Origin: Streptomyces sp. KL109B
Lineage (GTDB): Bacteria > Actinomycetota > Actinomycetes > Streptomycetales > Streptomycetaceae
Reading direction: 5' to 3'
Assembly (NCBI RefSeq): GCF_030766935.1
Contig: NZ_JASERL010000016.1
Span: 62,001 to 126,000, forward strand
DNA: 64,000 bases
Shown one piece after another: positions 8,028-16,334 of the stretch. Every line of letters begins with the position of its first letter. The first letter of the stretch is position 1. Made by a program: the position numbers and the translations under genes. A model generated the notes under the pieces. That model was not told the origin of the DNA. It ran no database searches and saw nothing but the letters and a program-made list of their open reading frames with translations.

Positions 8028-8374
8028 TGGAGCGTCCTTCCGCAGGGGCCGGCGCGGCAGGAGCGCCGCCCGGCCTTCGGGTCGAATGACGCCGATATAA
8101 CACCACACATACGACGCCCGCCCGCAGCGATTGGCCGGTTTGCCACGTGACATCTGTTTCCGGACAGATTGCAGGGGTTTCCCAACTCAACTGGATTTGA
8201 AACGTAGTTGGGAGAGGAGGGGTGGACGGACGGGCGTCCGCGTAGCAGGGTGAGCCCCGACGAGCCGCTGAGAAACACGGCACAACACCACAACACGACA
8301 CGGCACGACACCGCACGACACGGCACAAGCAGACGACCCGTACGACCAGATGTGGCGAGGGGAGCTGTGGACCG
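8028..8374. other. Divergent intergenic region (347 bases)
   Basis: This spacer separates the reverse propeller gene from the forward subtilase gene and must hold both promoters. A 7-bp inverted repeat (CCCAACT, 8181-8187, and AGTTGGG, 8206-8212) flanks an A/T-richer stretch, and a 10-bp tandem repeat lies at 8295-8324. No open frame with a ribosome-binding site is seen. Confidence 0.6.
8295..8324. repeat. 10-bp tandem repeat x3 in the subtilase leader region
   Basis: ACGACACGGC occurs at 8295-8304 and 8315-8324, with ACGACACCGC between. A looser CACGGCAC/CACAAC pattern precedes it. It lies 50 bases upstream of the subtilase start. Confidence 0.7.
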
Positions 8375-10129
8375 ATGACCGACCAGCACGCGAGCCCGGC
8401 GCAGGGTCCGGGAGCGGCGGGTCCTGGACCGGACGGATCCGGTTTCACCTATCGCGGGGCGGAAGAGGAACTGATCGTCGTGGCGCGCCCCGAGGCCCGA
8501 CTTCGGGTCCGGGCGGACGGCGTACGCTCCGCCGCCGGCGCCGACGTATCGGCGCTGAACATGTTCCTCGGGGACGAACAGCTCGCGCTTGAACCGCTGT
8601 TCGGCGGCGAGGACCGGGTCCAGGGCGCGGACGAGGCGCCCGGGGCCGACGTGCCCGACCTGGCGCTGTTCTACCGGGTGCGCGGCGGCGCGGAGCGGGC
8701 GCAGGAGCTGCGTGCGCGGATCGCGGCGCTTCCGGAGATCGACACGGCGTACGTGAAGCCGGGCGCGGTGCCCGCGGCGCGCGCCTCGTCGTCCGCGTCG
8801 TCGCCGGAGGACTTCGAGGAGGCGCGGCGGCTGAAGGAGAAGACGGCCGCGACGCCCGACTACACGGGCCGCCAGGGCTACTTGGGGCCCGCGCCCGCCG
8901 GCATCGACGCGCAGTGGGCGTGGCGGCGGCTCGGCGGCAGCGGCGAGGGCGTCACCGTCATCGACGTGGAAGGCGCCTGGCAGTTGGGGCACGAGGACCT
9001 GTCGGCGAAGCTCGCGGGCATCGTGGTCGGCACGCCGATCTCCGACGTGGCGTGGCGCAACCACGGCACGGCGGTCCTCGGGGTGATCGGCGGCGATCGC
9101 AACGAACGCGGGGTCACCGGCATCGCGCCGGAGGCGGTGACCGCGGCGGCGTCCTTCCAGGGTGTGGGCACGGCGGCGGCGATCCACGCGGCGGCCGAGC
9201 GCCTGGGCGCGGGCGACGTGATCCTGATCGAACTGCACCGCCCCGGGCCGCGGTTCGACTTCGAGCCGCGCGACGACCAGCGCGGCTACATCGCCCTTGA
9301 GTGGTGGCCCGACGACTTCGCGGCGATCAAGTACGCGACGGCGAAGGGCGTCGTGGTCGTGGGCGCGGCGGGCAACGGCGCGGAGTCCCTGGACGACGCG
9401 GTGTACGAGCGGCGGCCCGACTCGTTCCCGGCGTGGTGGCACAACCCGTTCAACCCGTCGAACCGCTCATCGGACGCGGTCCTCGTCGGCGCGGGCGCCC
9501 CGCCTCCGGGCACGCACGGCCGCGACCACGGCCCGGACCGCTCGCGCCTGGCGTTCTCCAACTACGGGGCGCGCGTGGACGCGCAGGGCTGGGGCCGCGA
9601 GGTCACGACCACCGGCGGCTTCTGGGACCGGCCCGGCGATCTGCAGGGCGGCGCCGAGGAGATCGCCTGGTACACGGACACCTTCTCCGGCACCTCGTCC
9701 GCCTCCCCGGTGGTCGTCGGCGCGCTGACCGCCCTCCAGGGCATGTTGAAGGCAGGCGGTCAGCGCCCGATGACGTCGCGGCGGGCCCGCGAGGTCCTGC
9801 GGGTGACCGGCACCCCGCAGCAGGACGCCCCGGGGCGGCCCGCCTCCCAACGCATCGGCAACCGGCCCGACATCAAGGGCGCGGTCACCAACCTCCTGCC
9901 CTCGACGGTCGGTTCGGGCCAGGCCGAGCGCTACTGGGACGAGCTGATCCCCTACCCGCCCGAACTCCCGCCCCGCCTGCGCCTGTTCGTGGCGGGCTCC
10001 TGGCGCAACCTGAACAACCCGTCCCCCGAGACCCGGCAGGCGGTGCACGCCGCCTTCGCGGGGGGACGGCCCGACGTACGTGTGTGGTTCTCGGACGACG
10101 AGGTCGTCGGCCTGGTCGTCACGGGCTGA
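8375..10129 (+). CDS. S8 (subtilisin-like) serine peptidase with C-terminal domain shared with the next gene
   Basis: The 584-residue protein carries the full subtilase triad: Asp197 (VTVIDVEG), His230 (NHGTAVLG) and Ser441 (FSGTSSASP), with oxyanion Asn334 (GAAGNG). Residues 1-25 are Gly/Pro-rich with no signal peptide or twin-arginine motif, so it is either cytoplasmic or exported by an unusual route. About 30-130 resembles a propeptide/inhibitor-like domain. The catalytic domain spans about 170-480. The last 50 residues (535-584; nt 9977-10126) contain WRNLNNPSPETRQAVHAAFA and match the C-terminus of the downstream Q-rich protein. GAGGGGAG (8357-8364) precedes ATG 8375. The neighbour starts 55 bases downstream, so co-transcription is likely. 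The family call is firm; the link with the neighbour is inferred. Confidence 0.92.
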   Translation: MTDQHASPAQGPGAAGPGPDGSGFTYRGAEEELIVVARPEARLRVRADGVRSAAGADVSALNMFLGDEQLALEPLFGGEDRVQGADEAPGADVPDLALFYRVRGGAERAQELRARIAALPEIDTAYVKPGAVPAARASSSASSPEDFEEARRLKEKTAATPDYTGRQGYLGPAPAGIDAQWAWRRLGGSGEGVTVIDVEGAWQLGHEDLSAKLAGIVVGTPISDVAWRNHGTAVLGVIGGDRNERGVTGIAPEAVTAAASFQGVGTAAAIHAAAERLGAGDVILIELHRPGPRFDFEPRDDQRGYIALEWWPDDFAAIKYATAKGVVVVGAAGNGAESLDDAVYERRPDSFPAWWHNPFNPSNRSSDAVLVGAGAPPPGTHGRDHGPDRSRLAFSNYGARVDAQGWGREVTTTGGFWDRPGDLQGGAEEIAWYTDTFSGTSSASPVVVGALTALQGMLKAGGQRPMTSRRAREVLRVTGTPQQDAPGRPASQRIGNRPDIKGAVTNLLPSTVGSGQAERYWDELIPYPPELPPRLRLFVAGSWRNLNNPSPETRQAVHAAFAGGRPDVRVWFSDDEVVGLVVTG

Positions 10130-10184
10130 GGCAACGCACCCAACCATCGAACGCGACCAACCATTCATGGAAGGTGGCACCCGC

Positions 10185-10793
10185 ATGAGCATCACCCCCC
10201 AGATGGGCCAGCAGCAGTTCCCGAGCACCTCGCCCTACCAGCAACAACAGGGCATGAGCCCGCAGTCGTACGGCCCGCAGTCGTACGGCTCACAGTCGTA
10301 CGGCTCACAGCCCTACGGCCAACAGCAGCTCCAGCAACAGCTCCAGCAGCTCGGCCAGCAACAGCCGTACCAGCAGCTGCTCCAGCAGCTCGGCGGGCAG
10401 CAGTCGTACGGCCAGCAGTCCGGGCAGCAGTCCGGCTACAGCCAGCAGTACGGGCAGCAACAGGACCAGCAGGCGCAGCAGATGGAGCAGCAGGCGCAAC
10501 AGATGCTGCAGCAGGTCCAGCTGTCCGCGATCCAGCAGTCCCTCCAGCAGGTGCAGCAGCAGGCCCTGGCCGCCGGCATCGCGGACGCCTACATCGACGT
10601 CGTGCAGCCGCTGCCGGGCCAGCCGGAGCAGATCTTCCTGCGCATCAACAACACGTTCCGCGTCCTCAACAACCCGACCCCGCAGGCGCACGACGAGATC
10701 CAGGAGGCCTTCGCCTTCGGCCACCAGGTCGTCGGCATCTGGGACTCGGGGTCACCGAGCATCCTTCGGAGCGTCCGGGTGCAGCGCGTCTGA
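10185..10793 (+). CDS. Glutamine-rich prion-like protein with C-terminal domain shared with the upstream peptidase
   Basis: The 202-residue protein has two parts. Residues 1-about 135 are dominated by Gln, Tyr, Ser and Gly (QSYG and QQLQQ tracts), a composition like eukaryotic prion domains, with few charges and no signal peptide. Residues 150-202 form a compact domain with FRVLNNPTPQAHDEIQEAFA, matching residues 535-584 of the peptidase at LNNP, P, AFA, G, V, W, S and V. A GGAAGG-type site lies about 10 bases before ATG 10185. It follows the peptidase by 55 bases and is closed by a terminator. It may be the peptidase's substrate, scaffold or aggregation-prone partner. I do not recognise the family. 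Confidence 0.8.
   Translation: MSITPQMGQQQFPSTSPYQQQQGMSPQSYGPQSYGSQSYGSQPYGQQQLQQQLQQLGQQQPYQQLLQQLGGQQSYGQQSGQQSGYSQQYGQQQDQQAQQMEQQAQQMLQQVQLSAIQQSLQQVQQQALAAGIADAYIDVVQPLPGQPEQIFLRINNTFRVLNNPTPQAHDEIQEAFAFGHQVVGIWDSGSPSILRSVRVQRV
10263..10322 (+). repeat. 15-bp coding tandem repeat x4 (QSYGx)
   Basis: CAGTCGTACGGCTCA and close variants occupy 10263-10277, 10278-10292, 10293-10307 and 10308-10322, encoding the QSYGP, QSYGS, QSYGS, QPYGQ series. The prion-like region therefore seems to have grown by in-frame duplication. Confidence 0.85.
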
Positions 10794-10814
10794 TACGCGG
10801 CCGCGGAACGGAAG

Positions 10815-10845
10815 GGGCGCCTCCCCGGTTCACGGGGAGGCGCCC
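10815..10845. terminator. Bidirectional terminator between Q-rich gene and mshC
   Basis: GGGCGCCTCCCCG (10815-10827) pairs perfectly with 10833-10845 over a 5-base loop. TCTTGGTGGTTGTTGTTC follows, a T-rich tail on the plus strand. The flanking genes converge. Confidence 0.85.
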
Positions 10846-10869
10846 TCTTGGTGGTTGTTGTTCGGCCGA

Positions 10870-12099
10870 CTACAGCGCCACGCCCAACAGGGCGTCCACA
10901 GCACGCGATACGACGCCGGGGGCGCCCTCGTCCGTGCCGCCACCGGCGGACTGGGCCTCGGCCCAGCGGTCGACGGCGGTCAGCGCGGCGGGCGAGTCCA
11001 GGTCGCCCGCGAGCGCCTCGCGGATCTCCTCGACGAGCGCCTCCGCGGGCAGCCCGTCGGGCCGGGAGACGGCGGCGCGCCAGCGCTCCAGGCGGGCCAC
11101 GGCGTCGGCGAGCACCTGGTCGGTCCACTCCCAGTCGGAGCGGTAGTGGTGCGCGAGGAGCGCGAGCCGGATGGCGGCCGGGTCGACCCCGTCGCGCCGC
11201 AGCTTCGACACGAACACGAGGTTGCCCTTGGATTTGGACATCTTCTCGCCGTCGAGCCCGACCATGCCGGCGTGCACGTACGCCTTGGCCATCGGGAACT
11301 CGCCGGTGAGCGCCTGCGCGTGCGAGGCGCCCATCTCGTGGTGCGGAAAGGCGAGATCGGACCCCCCGCCCTGCACGTCAAAACCCATCCCGAGGTGGTC
11401 CAGGGCAATGGCGACACACTCGATGTGCCAGCCGGGCCGCCCCTGTCCGAGCGAGCCGCCGTCCCAGCTGGGCTCACCTTCCCGTGCGGCCATCCACAGC
11501 ATCGGGTCGAGCGGATTCTTCTTGCCGGGACGCTCCGGGTCGCCGCCGCGCTCGGCGGAGAGCAGCCGCATCGCCTCGGCGTCGAGGTTCGAGACGGACC
11601 CGAAGTGCGGATCGGCCTCTACGGAGAAGTAGATGTCGCCCTCGAGCTCGTACGCGGCGCCGCTGTCACGCAGCCGCTCGACGAGCGGGACGATTCCGGG
11701 TATCGCCTCGACGGCGCCTATGTAGTGCTGCGGCGGCAGCATCCGAAGGGCGGTCATGTCCTCACGGAACAGGGCGGTCTCGCGCTCGGCGAGCCCGTCC
11801 CACTCGATACCGTCCCGCACGGCCCGCTCAAGAAGAGGATCGTCGACGTCCGTCACGTTCTGGACGTAGTGAACCTGCCGCTTGGTGTCGAGCCACACGC
11901 GCTGCACGAGGTCGAACGCGTTGTAGGTCGCCGCGTGACCCATGTGGGTCGCGTCGTACGGCGTGATGCCGCAGACATAGATACGGGCGACGGGACCGGG
12001 GTCGAGGGTGACGAGCCCACCGGTCGCGGTGTCGTGGATCCGGAGGTCGCGGCCCTTGCCGGGCAGGGCGGGGACCTCAGAAGCGGGCCAGGCATGCAT
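10870..12099 (-). CDS. mshC: MshC, cysteine:GlcN-Ins ligase of mycothiol synthesis
   Basis: This 409-residue class I aminoacyl-tRNA-synthetase-like enzyme joins cysteine to 1-D-myo-inosityl-2-amino-2-deoxy-alpha-D-glucopyranoside with ATP, the penultimate step of mycothiol synthesis. Visible are CGITPYDATHMGHA (HxGH adenylation motif and Zn-ligand Cys), HIECVAIALDHLG, HHEMGASHAQA and the EKMSKSKGN signature. The length equals the family norm and is shorter than cysteinyl-tRNA synthetase, and the order next to SCO1664/DUF3090 genes is the actinobacterial mshC context. The start MHAWPASEVP at 12099 was chosen because it matches the family N-terminus; the frame extends further upstream without a good site. 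Confidence 0.95.
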   Translation of the reverse strand: MHAWPASEVPALPGKGRDLRIHDTATGGLVTLDPGPVARIYVCGITPYDATHMGHAATYNAFDLVQRVWLDTKRQVHYVQNVTDVDDPLLERAVRDGIEWDGLAERETALFREDMTALRMLPPQHYIGAVEAIPGIVPLVERLRDSGAAYELEGDIYFSVEADPHFGSVSNLDAEAMRLLSAERGGDPERPGKKNPLDPMLWMAAREGEPSWDGGSLGQGRPGWHIECVAIALDHLGMGFDVQGGGSDLAFPHHEMGASHAQALTGEFPMAKAYVHAGMVGLDGEKMSKSKGNLVFVSKLRRDGVDPAAIRLALLAHHYRSDWEWTDQVLADAVARLERWRAAVSRPDGLPAEALVEEIREALAGDLDSPAALTAVDRWAEAQSAGGGTDEGAPGVVSRAVDALLGVAL

Positions 12100-12194
12100 G
12101 CGTCGAGCGTAACCGGACGCCCCTTCCGGATACGAACCGGACCACTCCCAATGTCCGAAGCCCCCCTCTTGCACGATCAAGCTCAAGGGTTTAT

Positions 12195-12291
12195 GGCCCC
12201 TGCGGCGCTCAAGCAGCGAGGCCCGGGACAGAACCCCGGTCTTTCAAGCCCCTGCGGCGATTGAGCAGCGGGGTCCGGGGCAGAGCCCCGC
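12195..12291 (+). repeat. Interspersed G+C-rich repeat, two adjacent copies
   Basis: Two copies of the repeat that recurs in this window lie head to tail: a degenerate one (12195-12240) and a better one (12246-12291). The core is CCCCTGCGGCGATTGAGCAG followed by a short palindrome (GGGGC...GCCCC). They lie between mshC and the SCO1664-family gene. Confidence 0.85.
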
Positions 12292-12316
12292 GACCGCAAC
12301 CCCGGCCCGGGCCGCA

Positions 12317-13156
12317 CTACACCGGTGGCCAAGGAATCGCCGGCCAGTCCCCACCGGGCTCCCGGTGCCGCCCACTCTTCAACAGATCCGCGACGCGCCC
12401 CCGTACGGCCTCCACCTCGACCGCCGTGACCAGCTCACCGAGCCGCACCGCAAGCGGCTCCCCCTCCCCGAGCCCCGCCCGCAACGCCTCCAACGCCACC
12501 GTCGCCTCCTCGGTCAACGGCTCCCCCGCCCAGCCCCACAGCAGCGTCCGCAGCTTGTCCTCGGTGTTGAAGGTGACCCCGTGGTCGATCCCGTACAGAT
12601 GCCCGTCACCGTCGACCAGCAGATGCCCACCCTTGCGGTCCCCGTTGTTGATCACGGCATCGAGCACGGAGAGCCTCCGCAGCCGGTCGTCGTCGGCGTG
12701 CACGAGCAGCGCCGTACGGCCCTCTCCGACGTCGGCGAACCCGATGGCCTTCCAGCCCTCCTCCGGCTCCTCACGGTCGACGAGAGCCAGCAGCTCGGGC
12801 CCCTCCGCGCCCTCTCCGGGCCCGTCGATCCAGAGCTGGCACATGCCCTCGCCGTACGGCCCGTCGCGCAGCACGGTCGGCGGCACCAGGCCCCAGCCGA
12901 GCGCTTCGGAGACCTCGTACGCGGCGACCTCGCGCCGCGCCAGGTTCCCGTCGGGAAAGTCCCACAGCGGACGCTCACCGCGTACGGGCTTGTAGACGCA
13001 CCGCGCCTCGCGGCCACCGTGCGTGACGGTGCACACGAGCACCGCGTTCGACGCCTCGCGGATCTGCCCTTCCACATGCAGCTCACCGAGGGTGAGTAGG
13101 TCCCGGTCGCGCACGTCGCTCACGCGTCGCGCCGGTATCCGTTCTGGCGCGGACAT
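12317..13156 (-). CDS. SCO1664-family protein (kinase-like fold)
   Basis: The 279-residue protein starts at MSAPERIP (ATG 13156), supported by GGAGG 7 bases upstream; this start overlaps the end of the DUF3090 gene by 37 bases. A GTG at 13123 with a 4-base GTGA overlap is an alternative. Motifs such as SNAVLVC, CVYKPVRGERPLWDFPDG, VINNGDRKGGHLL and GIDHGVTFN recall phosphatidylinositol 3-/4-kinase-like catalytic segments (Lys, then D-x-K-x-x and D-H-G), so an ATP-dependent phosphotransferase activity is possible. The family is actinobacterial and always near DUF3090. No substrate is known to me. Confidence 0.88.
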   Translation of the reverse strand: MSAPERIPARRVSDVRDRDLLTLGELHVEGQIREASNAVLVCTVTHGGREARCVYKPVRGERPLWDFPDGNLARREVAAYEVSEALGWGLVPPTVLRDGPYGEGMCQLWIDGPGEGAEGPELLALVDREEPEEGWKAIGFADVGEGRTALLVHADDDRLRRLSVLDAVINNGDRKGGHLLVDGDGHLYGIDHGVTFNTEDKLRTLLWGWAGEPLTEEATVALEALRAGLGEGEPLAVRLGELVTAVEVEAVRGRVADLLKSGRHREPGGDWPAIPWPPV

Positions 13157-13710
13157 ACGTGTCCCTCCGGGTCGAGCGGCAGGCTGCACAGCGGGCACGG
13201 CGGGCGCCCCGCGTTGACGACGTCAAGGGCCCGCTTGGCGAACGCGCGGGCCTGGTTCCCGGTGAGGCGGACGCGGAGCATCGGCGGGCCGTTCTCCTCG
13301 TCCTGGAGCAGCTTCTCCTCGGCCTCCGCCAGGTCCTCCTCGGAGTCGGCGTCCAGCTCGACCAGGGCCTGCGCCTCGACGATCATGCGCTGCTCGTCGC
13401 CGTCCCACGCCAGGGCCATGGTGCCGACGCGGAACTCCTCCTCCACGGGCGCCTCCAGGGGCCCGGTGTCGGAGATCTCGCTGGGGGCCACGGCGGGCAC
13501 CGGGGCGTTGCCCCCGCTGCGCCGCACGACCTCGTCGAGCAGTTCGTCCATGCGCTCGGCGAGCGCGGCCACCTGGGTCTTCTCCAACGCGACGCTGGTG
13601 ACCCGGGTTCCTGCGGTGGCCTGCAGGAAAAAGGTGCGGCGCCCGGGGAGCCCGACCGTACCGGCCACGAACCGCTCCGGAGGGTCGTAGAGGAACACCT
13701 GACGGGACAC
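13120..13710 (-). CDS. DUF3090-domain protein
   Basis: The 196-residue protein opens with RQVFLYDPPERFVAGTVG and RTFFLQATAG, the DUF3090 signature. Near the C-terminus it has CPLC and, 14 residues later, CPRQNG, possibly a small zinc site (CPLCSLPLDPEGHVCP). It is the middle gene of a three-gene reverse operon (phosphatase-like, DUF3090, SCO1664 family) placed beside mshC in many actinobacteria. Function is unknown; conserved adjacency hints at a shared job. Confidence 0.92.
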   Translation of the reverse strand: MSRQVFLYDPPERFVAGTVGLPGRRTFFLQATAGTRVTSVALEKTQVAALAERMDELLDEVVRRSGGNAPVPAVAPSEISDTGPLEAPVEEEFRVGTMALAWDGDEQRMIVEAQALVELDADSEEDLAEAEEKLLQDEENGPPMLRVRLTGNQARAFAKRALDVVNAGRPPCPLCSLPLDPEGHVCPRQNGYRRDA

Positions 13711-13779
13711 GTCCTGTCTCCATGGGATCGGGATCGACTGAATGCGCTTACGGCTGCTTCACCCTACTGCGGCCGACGA

Positions 13780-14466
13780 TCACGGTGCGCCCGCGCCGCC
13801 TCCGACAGGTGCGTCCGTGCCCTGGGACTCCTCGCGCGGCGCCAGGGACGCGAAGTCCCCGGTGTCCCCGAGGCGTACGAGGAAGGGGCGAAGCCGGGTG
13901 TAACGGATCGCCGTGATGGAACACGGCTCTACGGAGATCCGTTGGAAGAGGTCCAGATGCAGCCCGATGGCGTCCGCCACAAGGGACTTGATGATGTCGC
14001 CGTGCGAACACATCACATAGGCGGCGTCCTCGCCGTGTTCGCTCTCCACGCGCGCGTTCCACTCACGTACCGCCTCTGCGGCGCGGTGCTGCATCTGCCG
14101 CATCGACTCGCCGCCGGGGAACGCGGCGGCCGTCGGGTGCTGCTGCACGACCTGCATCAGCGGCTCGTCGGACAGCTCGGCGAGCTTGCGCCCCGACCAG
14201 TCGCCGTAGTCGCACTCGCCGATCCGGTCGTCGGTGCGCAGGGTGCTCTCGGGCCGGGCGGCGAGCAGCGGCGCCAGGGTCTCCTTGCAGCGCTGCAAGG
14301 GGCTGGAGACGATCTCGGCGAGGGGCAGGCCCGACAGCCGCTCGGGCAGCCGCGCGGCCTGCGCGGCCCCGCGCTCGTCGAGCGCCACTCCGGGCGTCCA
14401 CCCGGCGAGCACCCCCGCGGTATTGGCGGTGGACCGTCCGTGCCGGACAAGGATCAGCGTGGGCAT
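13780..14466 (-). CDS. Histidine phosphatase-family protein (MSMEG_4193-type putative phosphomutase)
   Basis: The 228-residue protein begins at ATG 14466 with LILVRHGRSTANTAG, the RHG phosphohistidine loop. The second catalytic His is in MCSHGDIIKS and the conserved Glu in GECDYGDWSG. It therefore belongs to branch 1 of the histidine phosphatases, and the MSMEG_4193 subfamily is recognised by its company with DUF3090. It should hydrolyse or transfer phosphate from a small metabolite; the substrate is unknown. It is the first gene of the operon, and 62 bases separate its start from the divergent corA start. Confidence 0.92.
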   Translation of the reverse strand: MPTLILVRHGRSTANTAGVLAGWTPGVALDERGAAQAARLPERLSGLPLAEIVSSPLQRCKETLAPLLAARPESTLRTDDRIGECDYGDWSGRKLAELSDEPLMQVVQQHPTAAAFPGGESMRQMQHRAAEAVREWNARVESEHGEDAAYVMCSHGDIIKSLVADAIGLHLDLFQRISVEPCSITAIRYTRLRPFLVRLGDTGDFASLAPREESQGTDAPVGGGAGAP

Positions 14467-14528
14467 GTGCCCCACCCTAAGCACACGACAACGTGCGGCA
14501 GTGCCCGGCACTGGGAAGAATTCGCTTC

Positions 14529-15533
14529 GTGATCGTCGACTGCGCCATCTACCGGGACGGCCGCCGCATCGAGGGCCCCGCGGACTTCTCCGACGCCCTC
14601 GACGAGGCACGGTCGACGGGCGGCGACGCGTTCGTGTGGATCGGGCTGCACGAGGCGAGCGACGAGGAGTTCGACCGGGTCACCGAGGAGTTCGGGCTGC
14701 ACCCGCTGGCCGTGGAGGACGCCATGAAGGCGCACCAGCGGCCGAAGCTGGAGGTCTACGACGACTCGCTGTTCGTGGTCCTCAAGCCGGTCGTGTACGA
14801 GCCGAAGAGCGACAAGGTGTCCGCGGGCGAGCTGATGCTGTTCCTGGGCGACTCGTTCGTGGTGACCGTGCGGCACGGCGAGGGCGCTCCCCTGAAGGCC
14901 GTACGACAGCGCCTGGAGGCCGAGCCGGAGTTCCTGCGGCAGGGGCCCACGGCGGTCCTGTACTCGGTCGCGGACGCCACCGTGGACCACTACCTGGAGG
15001 TCGCGGCCGAGCTCCAGACCGACCTGGAGGAGCTGGAGACGGAGGTCTTCTCCCCGGAGGGCGGCGGCTCCCGCGACACCGCGGAGCGGATCTACACCTT
15101 CAAGCGCCAGATCCTCGAATTCCGCCGCGCGACGGGCCCGTTGGCGCTGCCGTTGGCCCGCCTCGCCGGGGTCGGCCCCTGGGGCCTGGCCGCCGTGCCG
15201 TTCGTGCACGAGGAGGCGCGCCCCTTCTTCCGCGACGTGAACGACCACCTCACCCGGGTCAACGAGTCCGTGGACGGCCTGGACCGCCTCGTCTCGGACA
15301 TCCTGTCGGCCCACCTGGCCCAGATGAGCGTCCGCCAGAACGACGACATGCGGAAGATCTCCGCGTGGGCGGCGATGGCCGCGGTCCCCACGATGATCGC
15401 GGGCATCTACGGCATGAACTTCGACCACATGCCGGAGCTGCACTGGGTGTGGTCGTATCCGGCGGTGATCGTGCTGATGGCCGCCCTGGAACTACTCCTG
15501 TTCCGCCTCTTCAAACGCCGCGGCTGGCTGTAG
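14529..15533 (+). CDS. corA: CorA-family Mg2+/Co2+ transporter
   Basis: The 334-residue inner-membrane channel has the long cytoplasmic N-terminal funnel (VDCAIYRDG..., VEDAMKAHQRPKLEVYDDSL), a long coiled helix, and two C-terminal transmembrane helices. The first helix ends in the selectivity signature YGMNF, followed by the periplasmic loop MPELHW. Start GTG 14529 was chosen because GGGAAGAA (14512-14519) is well placed and VIVDCAIY matches the family start; a GTG at 14493 in the same frame is less likely. It transports Mg2+ down its gradient as a pentamer. Confidence 0.93.
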   Translation: MIVDCAIYRDGRRIEGPADFSDALDEARSTGGDAFVWIGLHEASDEEFDRVTEEFGLHPLAVEDAMKAHQRPKLEVYDDSLFVVLKPVVYEPKSDKVSAGELMLFLGDSFVVTVRHGEGAPLKAVRQRLEAEPEFLRQGPTAVLYSVADATVDHYLEVAAELQTDLEELETEVFSPEGGGSRDTAERIYTFKRQILEFRRATGPLALPLARLAGVGPWGLAAVPFVHEEARPFFRDVNDHLTRVNESVDGLDRLVSDILSAHLAQMSVRQNDDMRKISAWAAMAAVPTMIAGIYGMNFDHMPELHWVWSYPAVIVLMAALELLLFRLFKRRGWL

Positions 15534-15545
15534 CCGCGCGACACC

Positions 15546-16334
15546 TCACGCGAACTCCACCGACGTCGTCGCGGTCCCCCCGAGCGCGTCCCGCCGCTCC
15601 GGCATCTCCAACGACACCATCCGCCGCCACCCGCCCAACCGCTCATACGCGTACACCGCGTGGATCCCCGCCGCGAGCACCCCCGCCTTCGCCTTGCTCC
15701 ACCCCAGGATCCGCCCCATGTGATCCATCACGGCGAGACTCACGTCCCGGTAGACCGCGATCTCCGCGAGCGCGCACTCGCGCAGGATCCGCTGAATGGC
15801 CCGCCCGTGCCCCGCGTACGCGAATCGCAGCAACTCCTCGTGGCAGTAGGCGAGATGGTTGTCCTCGTCGTTCGAGATCATCTTGACCGCGCGGCCGATG
15901 TCCGGGTGCCGGGCGAAGTGCTTGCGCAGCATCACCATCTGCTCGGAGGCCCGCTGCTCGGTGACGCGGCTGTGCACGAGGTACGTGACGACGTCCTGCA
16001 CGGAGAGCCGCTCGTCGCGCCGCAGCCGTTCGTGCGCAAGCCCGATGCCGTGGTGCTCCAGGAGCATCGTGTAGTCGGCCTCGTCGGGGACGGGCACCGG
16101 CTCCAGGCCGCGCTTCTTCAGGAGCGCGTGGAAGATCCGCCCGTGCTTGTCCTCGTCGGCGCCGTGCCGCGTGATCTTGGGGGCGAGGGCGCGCTGGCTC
16201 TCGGGGACCAGCGCGGCGATCCGCCCGTTCTCCCAGCCGCCCTGCGCCTCGCCGCTGGCCGCGATGGAGCAGAACAGCCGGAACGACTCGTCGTTGTCGA
16301 TGATCTCCTGGAACAGACTCTTGGCCGACAGCAT
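15546..16334 (-). CDS. Ferritin-like di-iron domain protein
   Basis: The 262-residue protein starts at MLSAKSLFQEI (ATG 16334), six bases after GGAGG. Helical segments carry paired carboxylate/His motifs, ITRHGADEDKHGRIFHALL and ISNDEDNHLAYCHEEL, as expected for a four-helix di-iron site. It lacks the ferritin cage sequence and resembles ferritin-like proteins that oxidise or store small molecules. It converges with corA, with 12 bases between the stop codons, and no terminator is obvious there. The exact reaction is unknown. Confidence 0.85.
   Translation of the reverse strand: MLSAKSLFQEIIDNDESFRLFCSIAASGEAQGGWENGRIAALVPESQRALAPKITRHGADEDKHGRIFHALLKKRGLEPVPVPDEADYTMLLEHHGIGLAHERLRRDERLSVQDVVTYLVHSRVTEQRASEQMVMLRKHFARHPDIGRAVKMISNDEDNHLAYCHEELLRFAYAGHGRAIQRILRECALAEIAVYRDVSLAVMDHMGRILGWSKAKAGVLAAGIHAVYAYERLGGWRRMVSLEMPERRDALGGTATTSVEFA

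Noticed and set aside
8028..8153. Upstream ATG (8153) as start of the propeller gene
   Set aside because: It adds about 42 Arg/Pro-rich residues before a clean twin-arginine signal; TTG 8027 has a well-placed GGAAGGA.
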